A DNA stretch of 64,000 bases. Source: Bacteroidota bacterium (GTDB lineage: Bacteria > Bacteroidota > Bacteroidia > B-17B0 > Aurantibacillaceae). The stretch is from contig JAHBTI010000004.1 of NCBI GenBank assembly GCA_019638705.1, positions 62,001 through 126,000 of the forward strand, written 5' to 3'. Below, piece after piece: positions 34,435 through 43,430 of this stretch (positions are counted from its first letter, which is position 1; each line of letters begins with the position of its first letter). A model generated the notes under the pieces. It worked only from the letters and a program-made list of their open reading frames with translations. It was not told where the DNA came from and made no database searches. Position numbers and translations under genes: made by a program.

Positions 34435-35149
34435 GGTTGAAGTTTAAAATGGTGTTAAGTCCGCGCAGCAAAATATTTTGGTCGGCAAAGAAACGGTTTT
34501 TAAGTTGTTTGCACAAATAATCGCTGTCGCCGCCTGTAATAACGACTTGCAAATCGGGATATTGTGCAAGGTAGTGAGAAATCATGCCGTCCACTTCCAA
34601 AGCCGAGCCAAGCAATGCGCCCGATAAAAGAGATTCTTGCGTGCTTTCGCCAATCAGTTTTTCATAATTTTTATCAAAATCAACCAATGGCAAACGGTGC
34701 GTGTAATCATTCATGGCTTTTAAGCGCATGGGGATACCGGGTGAAATTGCTCCGCCCAGATATTCGTTTTGCGCGTTTGCAAAATTGTATTTAATGCAAG
34801 TGCCGGCATCAACCGTCAGCACATTTTTGTTTGGAAACAAACTGAAAGCCCCAACAGAAGCGGCAATACGGTCAGAACCCAAAGTGGCAGAACTTTTATA
34901 TAAATTTTTTAGCGGAATTTTTGTGTCGGCTTTAAAAACGAGTGTATGAATTTTTTGAGAAAGCATTTTTGCAGCAGCTTCGTGATTACCTGTAACGGAA
35001 GCTATGCAACAATGTTGTATGTTTTGAAAAAGATGTAGAGCATTCAGTAATTCCGTTTCCGAATTAAAAATCTTTTTTTCTACAAGATTTTCCCCTTCAA
35101 AAACGGCGGTTTTTATGCGCGTGTTGCCAAAATCCAAAACTAAATTCAT
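34424..35149 (-). CDS. coaX: Type III pantothenate kinase (CoaX)
   Basis: A 241-residue ASKHA-fold kinase for the first step of coenzyme A synthesis. The start at the ATG at 35149 gives MNLVLDFGNTRIK, the phosphate-1 motif at the very N-terminus as in all CoaX; the frame's earlier ATG at 35239 would place the promoter inside the gene. Further motifs are LGSDRIAASVGAF, VLTVDAGTCIKYNF and GGAISPGIPMRLKAM. It overlaps the outer-membrane protein gene by 11 bp. Confidence 0.93.
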   Translation of the reverse strand: MNLVLDFGNTRIKTAVFEGENLVEKKIFNSETELLNALHLFQNIQHCCIASVTGNHEAAAKMLSQKIHTLVFKADTKIPLKNLYKSSATLGSDRIAASVGAFSLFPNKNVLTVDAGTCIKYNFANAQNEYLGGAISPGIPMRLKAMNDYTHRLPLVDFDKNYEKLIGESTQESLLSGALLGSALEVDGMISHYLAQYPDLQVVITGGDSDYLCKQLKNRFFADQNILLRGLNTILNFNLEK

Positions 35150-35155
35150 CGGCTC

Positions 35156-35185
35156 TAAAGATAGACGAATAAAGGCTTTACAAAA
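35156..35185 (-). promoter_or_regulatory. Promoter candidate for coaX
   Basis: On the minus strand TTTTG (35185-35181) is followed after 17 bp by TATCTTTA (35163-35156), seven of eight with TAnnTTTG. The leader to the 35149 ATG would be nearly absent, which supports that start. Confidence 0.45.
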
Positions 35186-35212
35186 TTTTGGGTGAATATT
35201 TTTTACAAATAT

Positions 35213-35242
35213 TTTGCAGAAAAGAGAAAATGAGTACATTTG
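35213..35242 (+). promoter_or_regulatory. Promoter of tRNA-Phe
   Basis: TTTG at 35213-35216, an 18-bp spacer, and TACATTTG at 35235-35242: a full match to the Bacteroidota sigma-A consensus (TTTG / TAnnTTTG). It lies 29 bp before the tRNA. Confidence 0.75.
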
Positions 35243-35271
35243 CAGCCTCTAAACTAATAAGAGCAAAGCAT

Positions 35272-35347
35272 GGTACCTTAGCTCAGTCGGTAGAGCAAAG
35301 GACTGAAAATCCTTGTGTCCCTGGTTCGATTCCTGGAGGTACCACCA
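35272..35347 (+). tRNA. tRNA-Phe (GAA), with encoded CCA
   Basis: Cloverleaf: acceptor GGTACCT pairs with AGGTACC, D-arm GCTC..GAGC, anticodon stem GGA/TCC-type with loop CTGAAAA (anticodon GAA), T-arm CTGG-TTCGATT-CCTGG-type and A discriminator at 35344. CCA is encoded at 35345-35347. A terminator follows, then a type I restriction-modification locus. Confidence 0.97.
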
Positions 35348-35350
35348 AAG

Positions 35351-35388
35351 CGGGGAAATCAAAAATTAAATTTGATTCCCCGTTTTTT
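35351..35388 (+). terminator. Rho-independent terminator of tRNA-Phe
   Basis: CGGGGAAATCAAA pairs with TTTGATTCCCCG (one bulge), followed by TTTTTT. The remaining stretch up to 35526 is AT-rich with no clear gene. Confidence 0.88.
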
Positions 35389-35526
35389 ATTTGAGTGCAT
35401 ATCCCATATTAATTAGGTGATGTATGATAACGCCGAGTATAGCTTTTGTTTAATACATTTCACAATTCAAATAATCCTATATTTAGCCTGTAAATTTTGA
35501 CTGAGAAATACTTTTAAGAAAGAAGT

Positions 35527-38500
35527 ATGGCATTTAACGAAGATTCACGTGTAAAAATTCCTGCTATTTTGCATTTATGCAAATTGGGTTACACGTATAT
35601 CTTGCGCTCTGAACAAAACAGAATTGAGGGAAACAACATATTTCCCAAAATTTTCAAAAGCAGCATTTCACGAATAAACAAAGAGCTTTCTGAAAATAAA
35701 ATTGATAAACTTTTACAAGAGATAAGTTTAAAATTAAAGTACGACGATTTAGGACGAGATTTCTATAAACAGTTGGTCAATACTTCGGGTGTTCGGCTGA
35801 TTGATTTTGATAATTTTGAAAACAACTCTTTTCACGTTACCACCGAACTTACTTACAAAAACGGCGAAGAAGAATTTCGCCCTGATATTACGCTACTCAT
35901 CAACGGAATGCCTTTGGCTTTTGTGGAAGTGAAGAAACCAAACAATAAAGAAGGAATTATTGATGAGCGTAACCGAATGAACAAGCGATTTGGCAACGCC
36001 GCTTTTAAAACGTTTAAAAACATTACGCAGTTAATGATTTTTTCCAACAACATGGAATACGAAGACGGTGTGGTAGAGCCTGTTTTTGGTGCGTTTTATG
36101 CTACTTCGGCAAATGACAATATTCATTTTAACTATTTCAGAGAAGATGATAATAAAACAGAAAAATTACACTTGTCTTCTTTACTAAAACCTGATGATGA
36201 AGAAACCGAAAATTTGATTTTAAAAGACAATAATGCCGTTGCTATAAAAAACAGCGATGAATTTATTACCAATAAAAACAATAATACGCCCACCAACAGA
36301 ATTTTAACCTCTTTACTTTCAAAAGAACGATTGGCTTTTTTATTGCAATTCGGCATTGCTTATGTGGAAGAAGAAGATACGCAAACAGGAAAAATAAATT
36401 TGCAAAAACACATTATGCGTTATCCGCAGTTGTTTGCCACAAAAGCCATTAAAGCACATTTGGATAAAGGCAAGGACAAAGGTATTATTTGGCACACACA
36501 AGGCAGCGGCAAAACAGCGTTGGCGTATTACAACGTAAAGTTTCTAACCAACTATTTTCAGCAAAAAAATATCATTCCGAAATTTTATTTTATTGTGGAT
36601 AGGTTGGATTTGGCGGCACAGGCAAGTTCCGAATTTAGCCGACGCGGATTGAAAGTAAACTCCATAAACTCCCGCAACGAATTTTTGAATAACATTAAAA
36701 CCATAAGCGCACTACAAGGCGGAAGCGGCGAAGCCGAAATTTCGGTGGTGAACATTCAAAAATTCAGCGAAGAAAGCACGGTAGAAAAAGTGTTGGATTA
36801 TGATATTAATATTCAGCGCATTTATTTTATTGATGAAGCACATCGCAGCTACAACCCAAAAGGAAATTATTTGATTAACCTGCTTCGTTCCGACAATCAC
36901 GCCATAAAAATTGCGCTCACAGGTACACCGCTTTTGCGCGAAGTAGTTAAAGATTACGACAGCAAGGCTTTGTTTGGCGATTACATTCATAAATATTATT
37001 ACAATAAATCCATTGCTGACGGTTACACCTTGCGCTTAATTCGTGAAGAAATAAACACACAGTACAAAATGCAAATGCAAGATGTAATGGAAGAAATTCA
37101 AGTGCTGAAAGGCGACATTAAAAAAGAAGAAATTTTTGCACACCCGAAATTTGCCGAGCCGATGTTGGAATACATTTTGGAAGATTTAAAAGCCTTTAGA
37201 AAAGTAAATGCCGACGACAGTTTGGGCGCAATGGTAGTGTGCGACAGTTCAGACCAAGCCAAACAATTATTTGAAGAATTTGAAAAAATTTACGGCACAC
37301 AACAGCGCGATTTTGCTATTGCTGCCGAACCTCAAGGAGATTATGGAAACACTCCTTTAAAAGCCGCTTTAATTCTGCACGATGTAAATGACAAAGAATA
37401 TCGCAAGGAAGAAGTGAAAGATTTTAAAGCGGGAAAAATTGATATTTTGTTTGTCTATAATATGTTGTTGACGGGTTTTGATGCCAAACGATTAAAGAAA
37501 TTGTATTTGGCGCGTGTGGTAAAACAACATAATTTATTGCAAACCTTAACGCGGGTGAACCGTCCGTATAAAAATTACAAATACGGTTATGTTGTGGACT
37601 TTGCCGACATTTCAAAAGAATTTAAAGCGGCTAACGAAAATTATTTTCAGGAGCTGCAACAAGAGTTGGGCGATGAAATGAAACATTACAGCAATTTGTT
37701 TAAATCGCGCGATGAAATTGAAAACGATATTTTAGAAATTAAAGACAAGCTTTTTAACTACGACACGCAAAACGCCGAAAATTTCAGTAAACAAATTTCT
37801 GCCATTAGTGATAAAAAAACTTTACAGGAACTGCTGAAAGTGTTGTACAACGCACGCGAACTGCGCAGCATTATTCGCCTGAACAACGAAGATGAATTGT
37901 TGAGCAAATTGGATTTCTCTAAACTCAATCAGTTGCTCGCCGAAGTTAAAAACCGATTGAACCTGATTAACTTTAAAGAAAATATTGACAACAAAACAGA
38001 AAACGCCAATTTGTTGAACGAAGCATTAGAAGATATTTACTTTCAGTTTGTAAAAGTTTCGGAAGCGGAAATGAAAATTGCCGATGAGTTGCGAAACGAT
38101 TTGCGCAAAACACGCGAAGAACTGCAACGCAATTTTGATGCGAAAGACCCGCAATTTGTTTCGCTGCGCGAAGAATTGGAACGCATTTTTAAAAACAAAA
38201 ACTTAGACGAAGTTTCGCAAGAAGATATGAAAGCAAATATTGCTTTGCTGAATACCGTTTACGACAAAATAAAAGAACTTAACCGCAAAGATGCTTTGCT
38301 GAAAGCCAAGTATGAGAACGACGAAAAATATGCGCGCGTTCATAAACGCCTGTTGGAAAACAAAAGCATTTCGGCTAAAGAAATTAAAATTCACGAAGCA
38401 TTATTTAGCGCAAAAGGTTTAATTGACAGCTTGATTTTAAACAACGTAAACATTTTAAAAACCAACGATGAATATTTCAACGAAGAAGTAATGAGCATTC

Positions 38501-38616
38501 TTGTTTCGCAATTTTTTGACCAACACAAAGTGTTGAACGAAGAAACAGGTTTTGAAATTATACAACACATTAACCACTTAATTGTAAACGAATACAAGCA
38601 ACAGTACGCTGCTTAA
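35527..38616 (+). CDS. hsdR: Type I restriction enzyme, R subunit (HsdR)
   Basis: A 1029-residue restriction subunit. The PD-(D/E)xK nuclease shows FRPDITLLI and FVEVKKP (about residues 117-139). The helicase domain has Walker A TQGSGKTAL (about 324-332), the DEAH box FIDEAHRSY (about 433-441), TGTPLL, and helicase-C motifs including RVNRPYKNYKYGYVVDFAD. A C-terminal helical region of about 300 residues contacts the methylase core. It translocates DNA and cuts distant unmethylated DNA. Start ATG at 35527 after 140 bp without a convincing promoter; hsdM follows after 6 bp. Intact. Confidence 0.95.
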   Translation: MAFNEDSRVKIPAILHLCKLGYTYILRSEQNRIEGNNIFPKIFKSSISRINKELSENKIDKLLQEISLKLKYDDLGRDFYKQLVNTSGVRLIDFDNFENNSFHVTTELTYKNGEEEFRPDITLLINGMPLAFVEVKKPNNKEGIIDERNRMNKRFGNAAFKTFKNITQLMIFSNNMEYEDGVVEPVFGAFYATSANDNIHFNYFREDDNKTEKLHLSSLLKPDDEETENLILKDNNAVAIKNSDEFITNKNNNTPTNRILTSLLSKERLAFLLQFGIAYVEEEDTQTGKINLQKHIMRYPQLFATKAIKAHLDKGKDKGIIWHTQGSGKTALAYYNVKFLTNYFQQKNIIPKFYFIVDRLDLAAQASSEFSRRGLKVNSINSRNEFLNNIKTISALQGGSGEAEISVVNIQKFSEESTVEKVLDYDINIQRIYFIDEAHRSYNPKGNYLINLLRSDNHAIKIALTGTPLLREVVKDYDSKALFGDYIHKYYYNKSIADGYTLRLIREEINTQYKMQMQDVMEEIQVLKGDIKKEEIFAHPKFAEPMLEYILEDLKAFRKVNADDSLGAMVVCDSSDQAKQLFEEFEKIYGTQQRDFAIAAEPQGDYGNTPLKAALILHDVNDKEYRKEEVKDFKAGKIDILFVYNMLLTGFDAKRLKKLYLARVVKQHNLLQTLTRVNRPYKNYKYGYVVDFADISKEFKAANENYFQELQQELGDEMKHYSNLFKSRDEIENDILEIKDKLFNYDTQNAENFSKQISAISDKKTLQELLKVLYNARELRSIIRLNNEDELLSKLDFSKLNQLLAEVKNRLNLINFKENIDNKTENANLLNEALEDIYFQFVKVSEAEMKIADELRNDLRKTREELQRNFDAKDPQFVSLREELERIFKNKNLDEVSQEDMKANIALLNTVYDKIKELNRKDALLKAKYENDEKYARVHKRLLENKSISAKEIKIHEALFSAKGLIDSLILNNVNILKTNDEYFNEEVMSILVSQFFDQHKVLNEETGFEIIQHINHLIVNEYKQQYAA

Positions 38617-38622
38617 AAAATT

Positions 38623-40242
38623 ATGGGCGACATTACATTTATTACCGAAACAAAAAAACTGATTGACGAACTGAAAAGCGTGTGCGCCAACTACGGCTTG
38701 GGAAACGACGGCAACGAGTTTAAAATTATTTCGCAAACATTTTTGTACAAGTACATGAACGACAAGTTTACTTACGAAGCCAAACTTGCCAACGATACTT
38801 TAGCCAAAGCCAAAAATTTTCAAGAGGCTTACGAAAAATTGAGCGACGATAAACGTAAATTTTTAACTGCCCGCATCGGTAACAAAGCACCAAAATTGCA
38901 ACCCGAACATTTAATTACTTATTTGTTTAACAACCAAAGCAAAAGCAATTTTGCCGAAAAGTTTTTTGACGGCACATTGCGCAACATCAACGCAGCCAAC
39001 ACCGATTTATATTCCATAAAATCGGCTACAGGAGCTAAGGATAAATTGTTCGACGACCTGAGCCAATTTATAACCGATGCTTCGCAACGCGATGCTTTTT
39101 GCCGTGCCTTAGTAAACAAGCTCGTTAATTTCAGTTTTGAAAAAATGTTTTCGGAGAAATACGATTTCTTTGCTACCATTTTCGAATACCTGATTAAAGA
39201 CTATAACAGCGACAGCGGTGGAAAATACGCCGAATATTACACGCCCCACGCCGTAGCCCGCATTATGGCAGCCATTTTGGTAAACAAAAAAGTGAGCAAT
39301 GCCAAAGTGTATGACCCAAGCGCAGGTTCGGGAACTTTGCTGATGAACATTGCGCACGCCATTGGCGAAAAAAATTGCAGCATATACAGCGAAGATATTT
39401 CGCAGAAGTCAAGCAATATGTTGCGTTTGAATTTAATTTTAAATAATCTCTCGCACAGCATACCCAACATTATAAAAGGCAACACCATTGCCGAGCCGAG
39501 TTACCTGAAAGAAAAATTTGATTACATTGTTTCCAATCCGCCGTTTAAATTAGATTTTTCCGATTTCCGTGAGGGCTTGACGAAAGACACTTTTAAAGAA
39601 CGATTTTTTGCAGGCATACCCAACGTGCCCAAAAGCAAAAAAGAAAGCATGGCAATTTATTTGTTGTTTATACAGCACATTATCTATTCGCTTTCGCCAA
39701 AAGGAAAAGCGGCAGTGGTTGTGCCAACGGGTTTTATTACGGCGCAAAGCGGCATTGAAAAAAACATACGCGAGGCTTTGATAAAACGTGGTTGGCTGCG
39801 CGGCGTGGTAAGTATGCCAAGCAATATTTTTGCAAGCACAGGCACTAACGTTTCCGTTTTGTTTTTTGACAAAGAAGCCGACAACGAACATATTGTTTTA
39901 GTTGATGCAAGTAAATTAGGCGAAACCGTAAAAGACGGCAAAAACCAACGCACCATATTAACCAAAGCAGAAGAGCAGCGCATTATTGATGCGATGAACA
40001 AAAAAACGGCGCAGGAAGATTTTAGTGTGGTGGTAAGCGCAAAACAAATTGAAGAAAAAAATTACAGCTTTAGCGCAGGGCAATATTTTGAGGTGAAAAT
40101 TGAATATGTAGAAATAACTGCCGATGAATTTGCGGCTAAAATCAAAGGGTTTCAAAACACACTCGACACACTGTTTACTGAAAGCAAAACGTTAGAAGAA
40201 CAAATCAAGAAGAACTTAAAGAGTTTGAAGTATAACAAATGA
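38623..40242 (+). CDS. hsdM: Type I restriction enzyme, M subunit (HsdM)
   Basis: A 539-residue N6-adenine methyltransferase. The N-terminal HsdM domain covers about 1-170. SAM motif I is VYDPSAGSGTLLM (about 229-241), and the catalytic motif IV is NPPF (305-308). The C-terminus ends EEQIKKNLKSLKYNK, a helix that normally abuts hsdS. A second, diverged copy of that tail (QIKKNLKGLKY) lies directly in front of hsdS at 42,031-42,063, so the hsdM-hsdS junction has been split by the inserted AlbA_2 gene. Confidence 0.95.
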   Translation: MGDITFITETKKLIDELKSVCANYGLGNDGNEFKIISQTFLYKYMNDKFTYEAKLANDTLAKAKNFQEAYEKLSDDKRKFLTARIGNKAPKLQPEHLITYLFNNQSKSNFAEKFFDGTLRNINAANTDLYSIKSATGAKDKLFDDLSQFITDASQRDAFCRALVNKLVNFSFEKMFSEKYDFFATIFEYLIKDYNSDSGGKYAEYYTPHAVARIMAAILVNKKVSNAKVYDPSAGSGTLLMNIAHAIGEKNCSIYSEDISQKSSNMLRLNLILNNLSHSIPNIIKGNTIAEPSYLKEKFDYIVSNPPFKLDFSDFREGLTKDTFKERFFAGIPNVPKSKKESMAIYLLFIQHIIYSLSPKGKAAVVVPTGFITAQSGIEKNIREALIKRGWLRGVVSMPSNIFASTGTNVSVLFFDKEADNEHIVLVDASKLGETVKDGKNQRTILTKAEEQRIIDAMNKKTAQEDFSVVVSAKQIEEKNYSFSAGQYFEVKIEYVEITADEFAAKIKGFQNTLDTLFTESKTLEEQIKKNLKSLKYNK

Positions 40243-40249
40243 TATACTG

Positions 40250-41896
40250 ATGAATGAAACGCAAGATATAGAAAAGAAATCGCTACGCTTGGTAACAGGT
40301 AAAAACACGGATTGGAACGAACTTGCAAAAGACTGCGTTTGTTTTGCCAATTCACGAGGCGGAAGCATTTTAATAGGTATAGAAGATAGTGAAATCTTGC
40401 CGCCTGCTTCACAAAAAATCCCGAACGATTTAGCTGATAAACTACGCAAACGCATTGCCGAACTTACCGTAAATGTAGGTACGCATACCGAACTGAAAGC
40501 TGCCGAAAACGGTGGCGAATATATAGAACTAAAAGTGTTTCCGAGTGCAACTACCATTGCCAGTACTACCGACGGACGTTATTACATTCGCATTTCCGAT
40601 GCCTGTACACCCTTGCCACCCGATGATTTAATGCGGTTGATGACCGATAAACCCGCATATATTTGGGAAACAAAAACCATTAAAACAATTCCAAAAACAG
40701 CTATTGACCCTGCAAAACTGCATCAATTTGTAACTGATATAAAAGCATCAAACCGTGTTTCCGATTTTGTAAAACAAAAAACACCCGACGAGTTACTCGA
40801 TTATTATCTGATGAGCGAAGGTAATTGCCTTACCAATCTCGGCGTGCTTTGGGTGGGCATACGCGAAGACCGCGCTAAACTGCTTTATGCACCCGTTATT
40901 CAGTTTTTGAAATATGATGAAAGCGGAAATCGTGTAAACAAAATTTTGTGGGACGATTTTTCGCTTAACCCAAAGGAACTCATTGAATCCGTTTGGACAC
41001 AAATACCCGACTGGAAAGAAGGCATCGAAATTTCTGACGGCATTTTTAGAAAATTTGTTTCCAATTACGAAGAAGAAGTGGTGCGCGAATTGCTGGCAAA
41101 TGCTCTTGTACACCGTCCCTACACTACAAGAGGCGATGTTTTTATCAATTTGTATCCCGACCGTTTGGAAGTACACAATCCGGGACGGTTGCCCATTGGC
41201 GTTACACCGAAAAATATTTTGCATAAAACCGTAAAGCGCAACGAGCATTTGGCAAAATTGTTTTACGACTTAAAGTTGATGGAACGAGAAGGCAGCGGCT
41301 ACGATAAAATGTATGAAACTTTGCTTTCAAACGGTAAACAAATTCCTGCTATTGCCGAAGGCGACGACCGCGTGAGTGTTACCATAAAAAAGCACATTAC
41401 CAAAGTAGAAACTGTAAAATTAGTAAGCCGAGCTAATGAAGAATTTCAACTCACGCAGCGCGAAATTATTTGTCTTGGCTTAATTGCGCAACATACTTCA
41501 CTCACCGCCATTGAGTTTTCAGACATTTTGAATTTGTCGCAACCAAACGCCATACGCAACTGGCTGGGCAGATTGCCCGAGCTTGACCTTGTGCTTGCTA
41601 AAGGGAAAACCAAAGGCGTGGAATATTTTGTAAATCCCGAATTTTTGAAAAAAGCCAATTTTAAAGGCAAAACTAATCTTAAAAAAATTGAAGACCACCG
41701 CTTGCACGAACTGATTTTTCAGGATTTGCAGATTTATTCAGACACTACATTGGGAGAAATTCACGAGCGGATAGGAAAAGAGATTAACATTAACAAAGTG
41801 AGAAAACAATTAAATGCGCTTATTGATGAAAAGATTGTAAGCGTTAAGGGTGGCAAAAAGTTTAGGCGGTATTTTTTTATTTTTAAAACAGCGTGA
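40250..41896 (+). CDS. AlbA_2-domain ATP-binding protein (Schlafen/RecG-like) inserted in the hsd locus
   Basis: A 548-residue protein. An AlbA_2 (Schlafen-type) N-terminal domain contains DCVCFANSRGGSILIGIEDSE (about residues 24-44). A GHKL/HATPase_c_4 domain follows with EEEVVRELLANALVHRPY (about 273-290), INLYPDRLEVHNPGRLPIG and ERREGSGYD-like MEREGSGYDKM. Two winged-helix-like segments lie at the C-terminus (about 395-545). Similar genes sit beside type I restriction systems (compare the rlo genes in Campylobacter hsd loci), but their activity is not settled. It is between hsdM and hsdS, 7 bp after hsdM, in the same direction. Confidence 0.85.
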   Translation: MNETQDIEKKSLRLVTGKNTDWNELAKDCVCFANSRGGSILIGIEDSEILPPASQKIPNDLADKLRKRIAELTVNVGTHTELKAAENGGEYIELKVFPSATTIASTTDGRYYIRISDACTPLPPDDLMRLMTDKPAYIWETKTIKTIPKTAIDPAKLHQFVTDIKASNRVSDFVKQKTPDELLDYYLMSEGNCLTNLGVLWVGIREDRAKLLYAPVIQFLKYDESGNRVNKILWDDFSLNPKELIESVWTQIPDWKEGIEISDGIFRKFVSNYEEEVVRELLANALVHRPYTTRGDVFINLYPDRLEVHNPGRLPIGVTPKNILHKTVKRNEHLAKLFYDLKLMEREGSGYDKMYETLLSNGKQIPAIAEGDDRVSVTIKKHITKVETVKLVSRANEEFQLTQREIICLGLIAQHTSLTAIEFSDILNLSQPNAIRNWLGRLPELDLVLAKGKTKGVEYFVNPEFLKKANFKGKTNLKKIEDHRLHELIFQDLQIYSDTTLGEIHERIGKEININKVRKQLNALIDEKIVSVKGGKKFRRYFFIFKTA

Positions 41897-42009
41897 AATA
41901 AACACCTTTTTTTTAATAAAATACGTATAAAATAAAAAAATAAAAAAATAACTGACTTATAATCATGTGTTTATATAAATAAAAATAGCGTGAAATAAAT
42001 GGCTTTTTT
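41885..42009 (+). repeat. 28-bp imperfect direct repeat after the AlbA_2 gene
   Basis: Copy 1 (41885-41912) covers the last codons of the AlbA_2 gene, beginning AAAACAGCGTGAAATAAA and ending in TTTTTT. Copy 2 (41982-42009) begins AAAATAGCGTGAAATAAA and also ends in TTTTTT. They match at 24 of 28 positions, 97 bp apart. Confidence 0.7.
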
Positions 42010-42027
42010 ACACAAAATGTCTATTAA

Positions 42028-42069
42028 AAACAAATTAAAAAGAACTTGAAAGGATTGAAGTATGAGTAA
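42028..42069 (+). pseudogene. Duplicated 3' end of hsdM in front of hsdS
   Basis: In frame this reads KQIKKNLKGLKYE and stops at TAA (42067-42069). The real hsdM ends EEQIKKNLKSLKYNK, so QIKKNLK.LKY agrees at 10 of 11 residues, with about 27 of 33 bases identical. The remnant overlaps the hsdS ATG by 8 bp, as intact hsdM-hsdS pairs often do. Confidence 0.8.
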
Positions 42070-43165
42070 AGTTATTCTAAATGAGATTATTCAAATTATT
42101 AGTGGGGGTACGCCAAAAACTTCAGTAGATGAATATTGGAATGGAAATATTGGGTGGCTGTCAATTAACGATTTCAATAATGATTTACGAAAAGTTTATT
42201 CTTCGGAAAAAACTATAACCGAAAAAGGATTAAACGAGAGTAGCACAAAACTTTTAGAAATTGATGATATAATTATTTCTGCTCGTGGAACGGTTGGTGT
42301 ATTGGCACAAATTGGAAAACCAATGGCGTTTAACCAATCGTGTTTTGGTTTACGCGGAAAAAAAGGCGTTGTAGATAACACTTATTTGTATTACGCATTA
42401 AAAAATTACGTTTCAAATATTCAAAAGAAAGGACAGGGTTCTGTCTTCAATACAATTAACTTAGATAGCTTTAAGTTAATGGAAATAGATATTGAAACAG
42501 ATTTATCCACCCAACAAAAAATCGCTTCCATACTTTCTGCCTTAGACGACAAAATAGAGTTGAACAATGCGATAAATGATAATTTAGAAGCCCTCACTAA
42601 AACGATTTATGATTATTGGTTTGTGCAGAATGCCGATAAGAAGTGGGAAGTAAAGACAATAGATGAGTATGCAGAAGTAACGAAAGGCGATTTAATAACG
42701 GCTAAGGAAGCAAAAACAGGAAATATCAAAGTGGTAGCGGCAGGTGTTGATTATTCGTATTTACATTCTGAATACAATAGACTTGAAAATACAATAACCA
42801 TAAGCGGTTCGGGTGCAAATGCTGGTTTCATAAACTTTTGGCGAGAACCTATTTTTGCTTCTGATTGCATAACGGTTCGCGGAAAAACAGATATTGAAAC
42901 AATTTTATTATTGCATTATTTGAAATTAGTACAAGCTCACATTCTGAAACAAGCAAAAGGTTCGGCGCAACCGCACGTTTACCCAAGTGATATAAAAGTT
43001 TTGAGTTACGCAGTTCCACCTCAAAAAATTCTGAATGAGGTTGAGAAAATTTTTGTTCCGCTCAACAATCAAATCGCAAATAACTTGCAACAAAATCAGC
43101 AACTCTCAGCACTCCGCGATTGGCTTTTGCCAATGTTGATGAACGGACAGATAACCATAAGATAA
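42062..43165 (+). CDS. hsdS: Type I restriction enzyme, S (specificity) subunit (HsdS)
   Basis: A 367-residue specificity subunit with two target-recognition domains. TRD1 begins with LNEIIQIISGGTPKTS. The central conserved helix is STQQKIASILSALDDKIELN, followed by YDYWFVQN. TRD2 begins KTIDEYAEVTKGD, and the distal conserved helix ends QQLSALRDWLLPMLMNGQI. It sets the DNA target of the HsdM/HsdR complex. Slightly shorter than the 400-residue norm but complete. A terminator lies about 100 bp downstream. Confidence 0.93.
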   Translation: MSKVILNEIIQIISGGTPKTSVDEYWNGNIGWLSINDFNNDLRKVYSSEKTITEKGLNESSTKLLEIDDIIISARGTVGVLAQIGKPMAFNQSCFGLRGKKGVVDNTYLYYALKNYVSNIQKKGQGSVFNTINLDSFKLMEIDIETDLSTQQKIASILSALDDKIELNNAINDNLEALTKTIYDYWFVQNADKKWEVKTIDEYAEVTKGDLITAKEAKTGNIKVVAAGVDYSYLHSEYNRLENTITISGSGANAGFINFWREPIFASDCITVRGKTDIETILLLHYLKLVQAHILKQAKGSAQPHVYPSDIKVLSYAVPPQKILNEVEKIFVPLNNQIANNLQQNQQLSALRDWLLPMLMNGQITIR

Positions 43166-43268
43166 ATTATCATTTATCGGTCGCCCAATGCTCAATAAGC
43201 CCTGTAAACTCCAAAATTTCATGAAAATCCCCCCACATTATAATTCGTTTTTTCTTGTTTTACACCAC

Positions 43269-43297
43269 AAAGCCACCCCAAAACAGGTGGCTTTTTT
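43269..43297 (+). terminator. Rho-independent terminator after hsdS
   Basis: AAGCCACC pairs with GGTGGCTT around an 8-nt loop and is followed by TTTTCC. The rest of 43,166-43,430 is AT-rich and has no convincing gene; the 72-codon frame at 43,188 reads through this hairpin. Confidence 0.75.
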
Positions 43298-43430
43298 CCT
43301 CAAAAAACACCCCCAAAAAATCATTTCACACATTAAAACGCATACTTCACAAAGTCAAAGCATAGTTTCACACAATTTTTTACATTCCATTGTTTTTAAT
43401 ACTTAGTTTTATCACAAAAAATAAAGAACT

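Noticed and set aside
35272-35347. tRNA-Phe as an attB site with a second tRNA end downstream
   Set aside because: I looked through 35.4-48 kb for the sequence GGTTCGATTCCTGGAGG and found no copy; no integrase gene is present.
35188-35394. A 68-codon frame across tRNA-Phe
   Set aside because: It is the translated tRNA and its flanks; the cloverleaf is complete.
43188-43406. A 72-codon open frame after hsdS
   Set aside because: It reads through a terminator hairpin, has low-complexity composition and no family resemblance.
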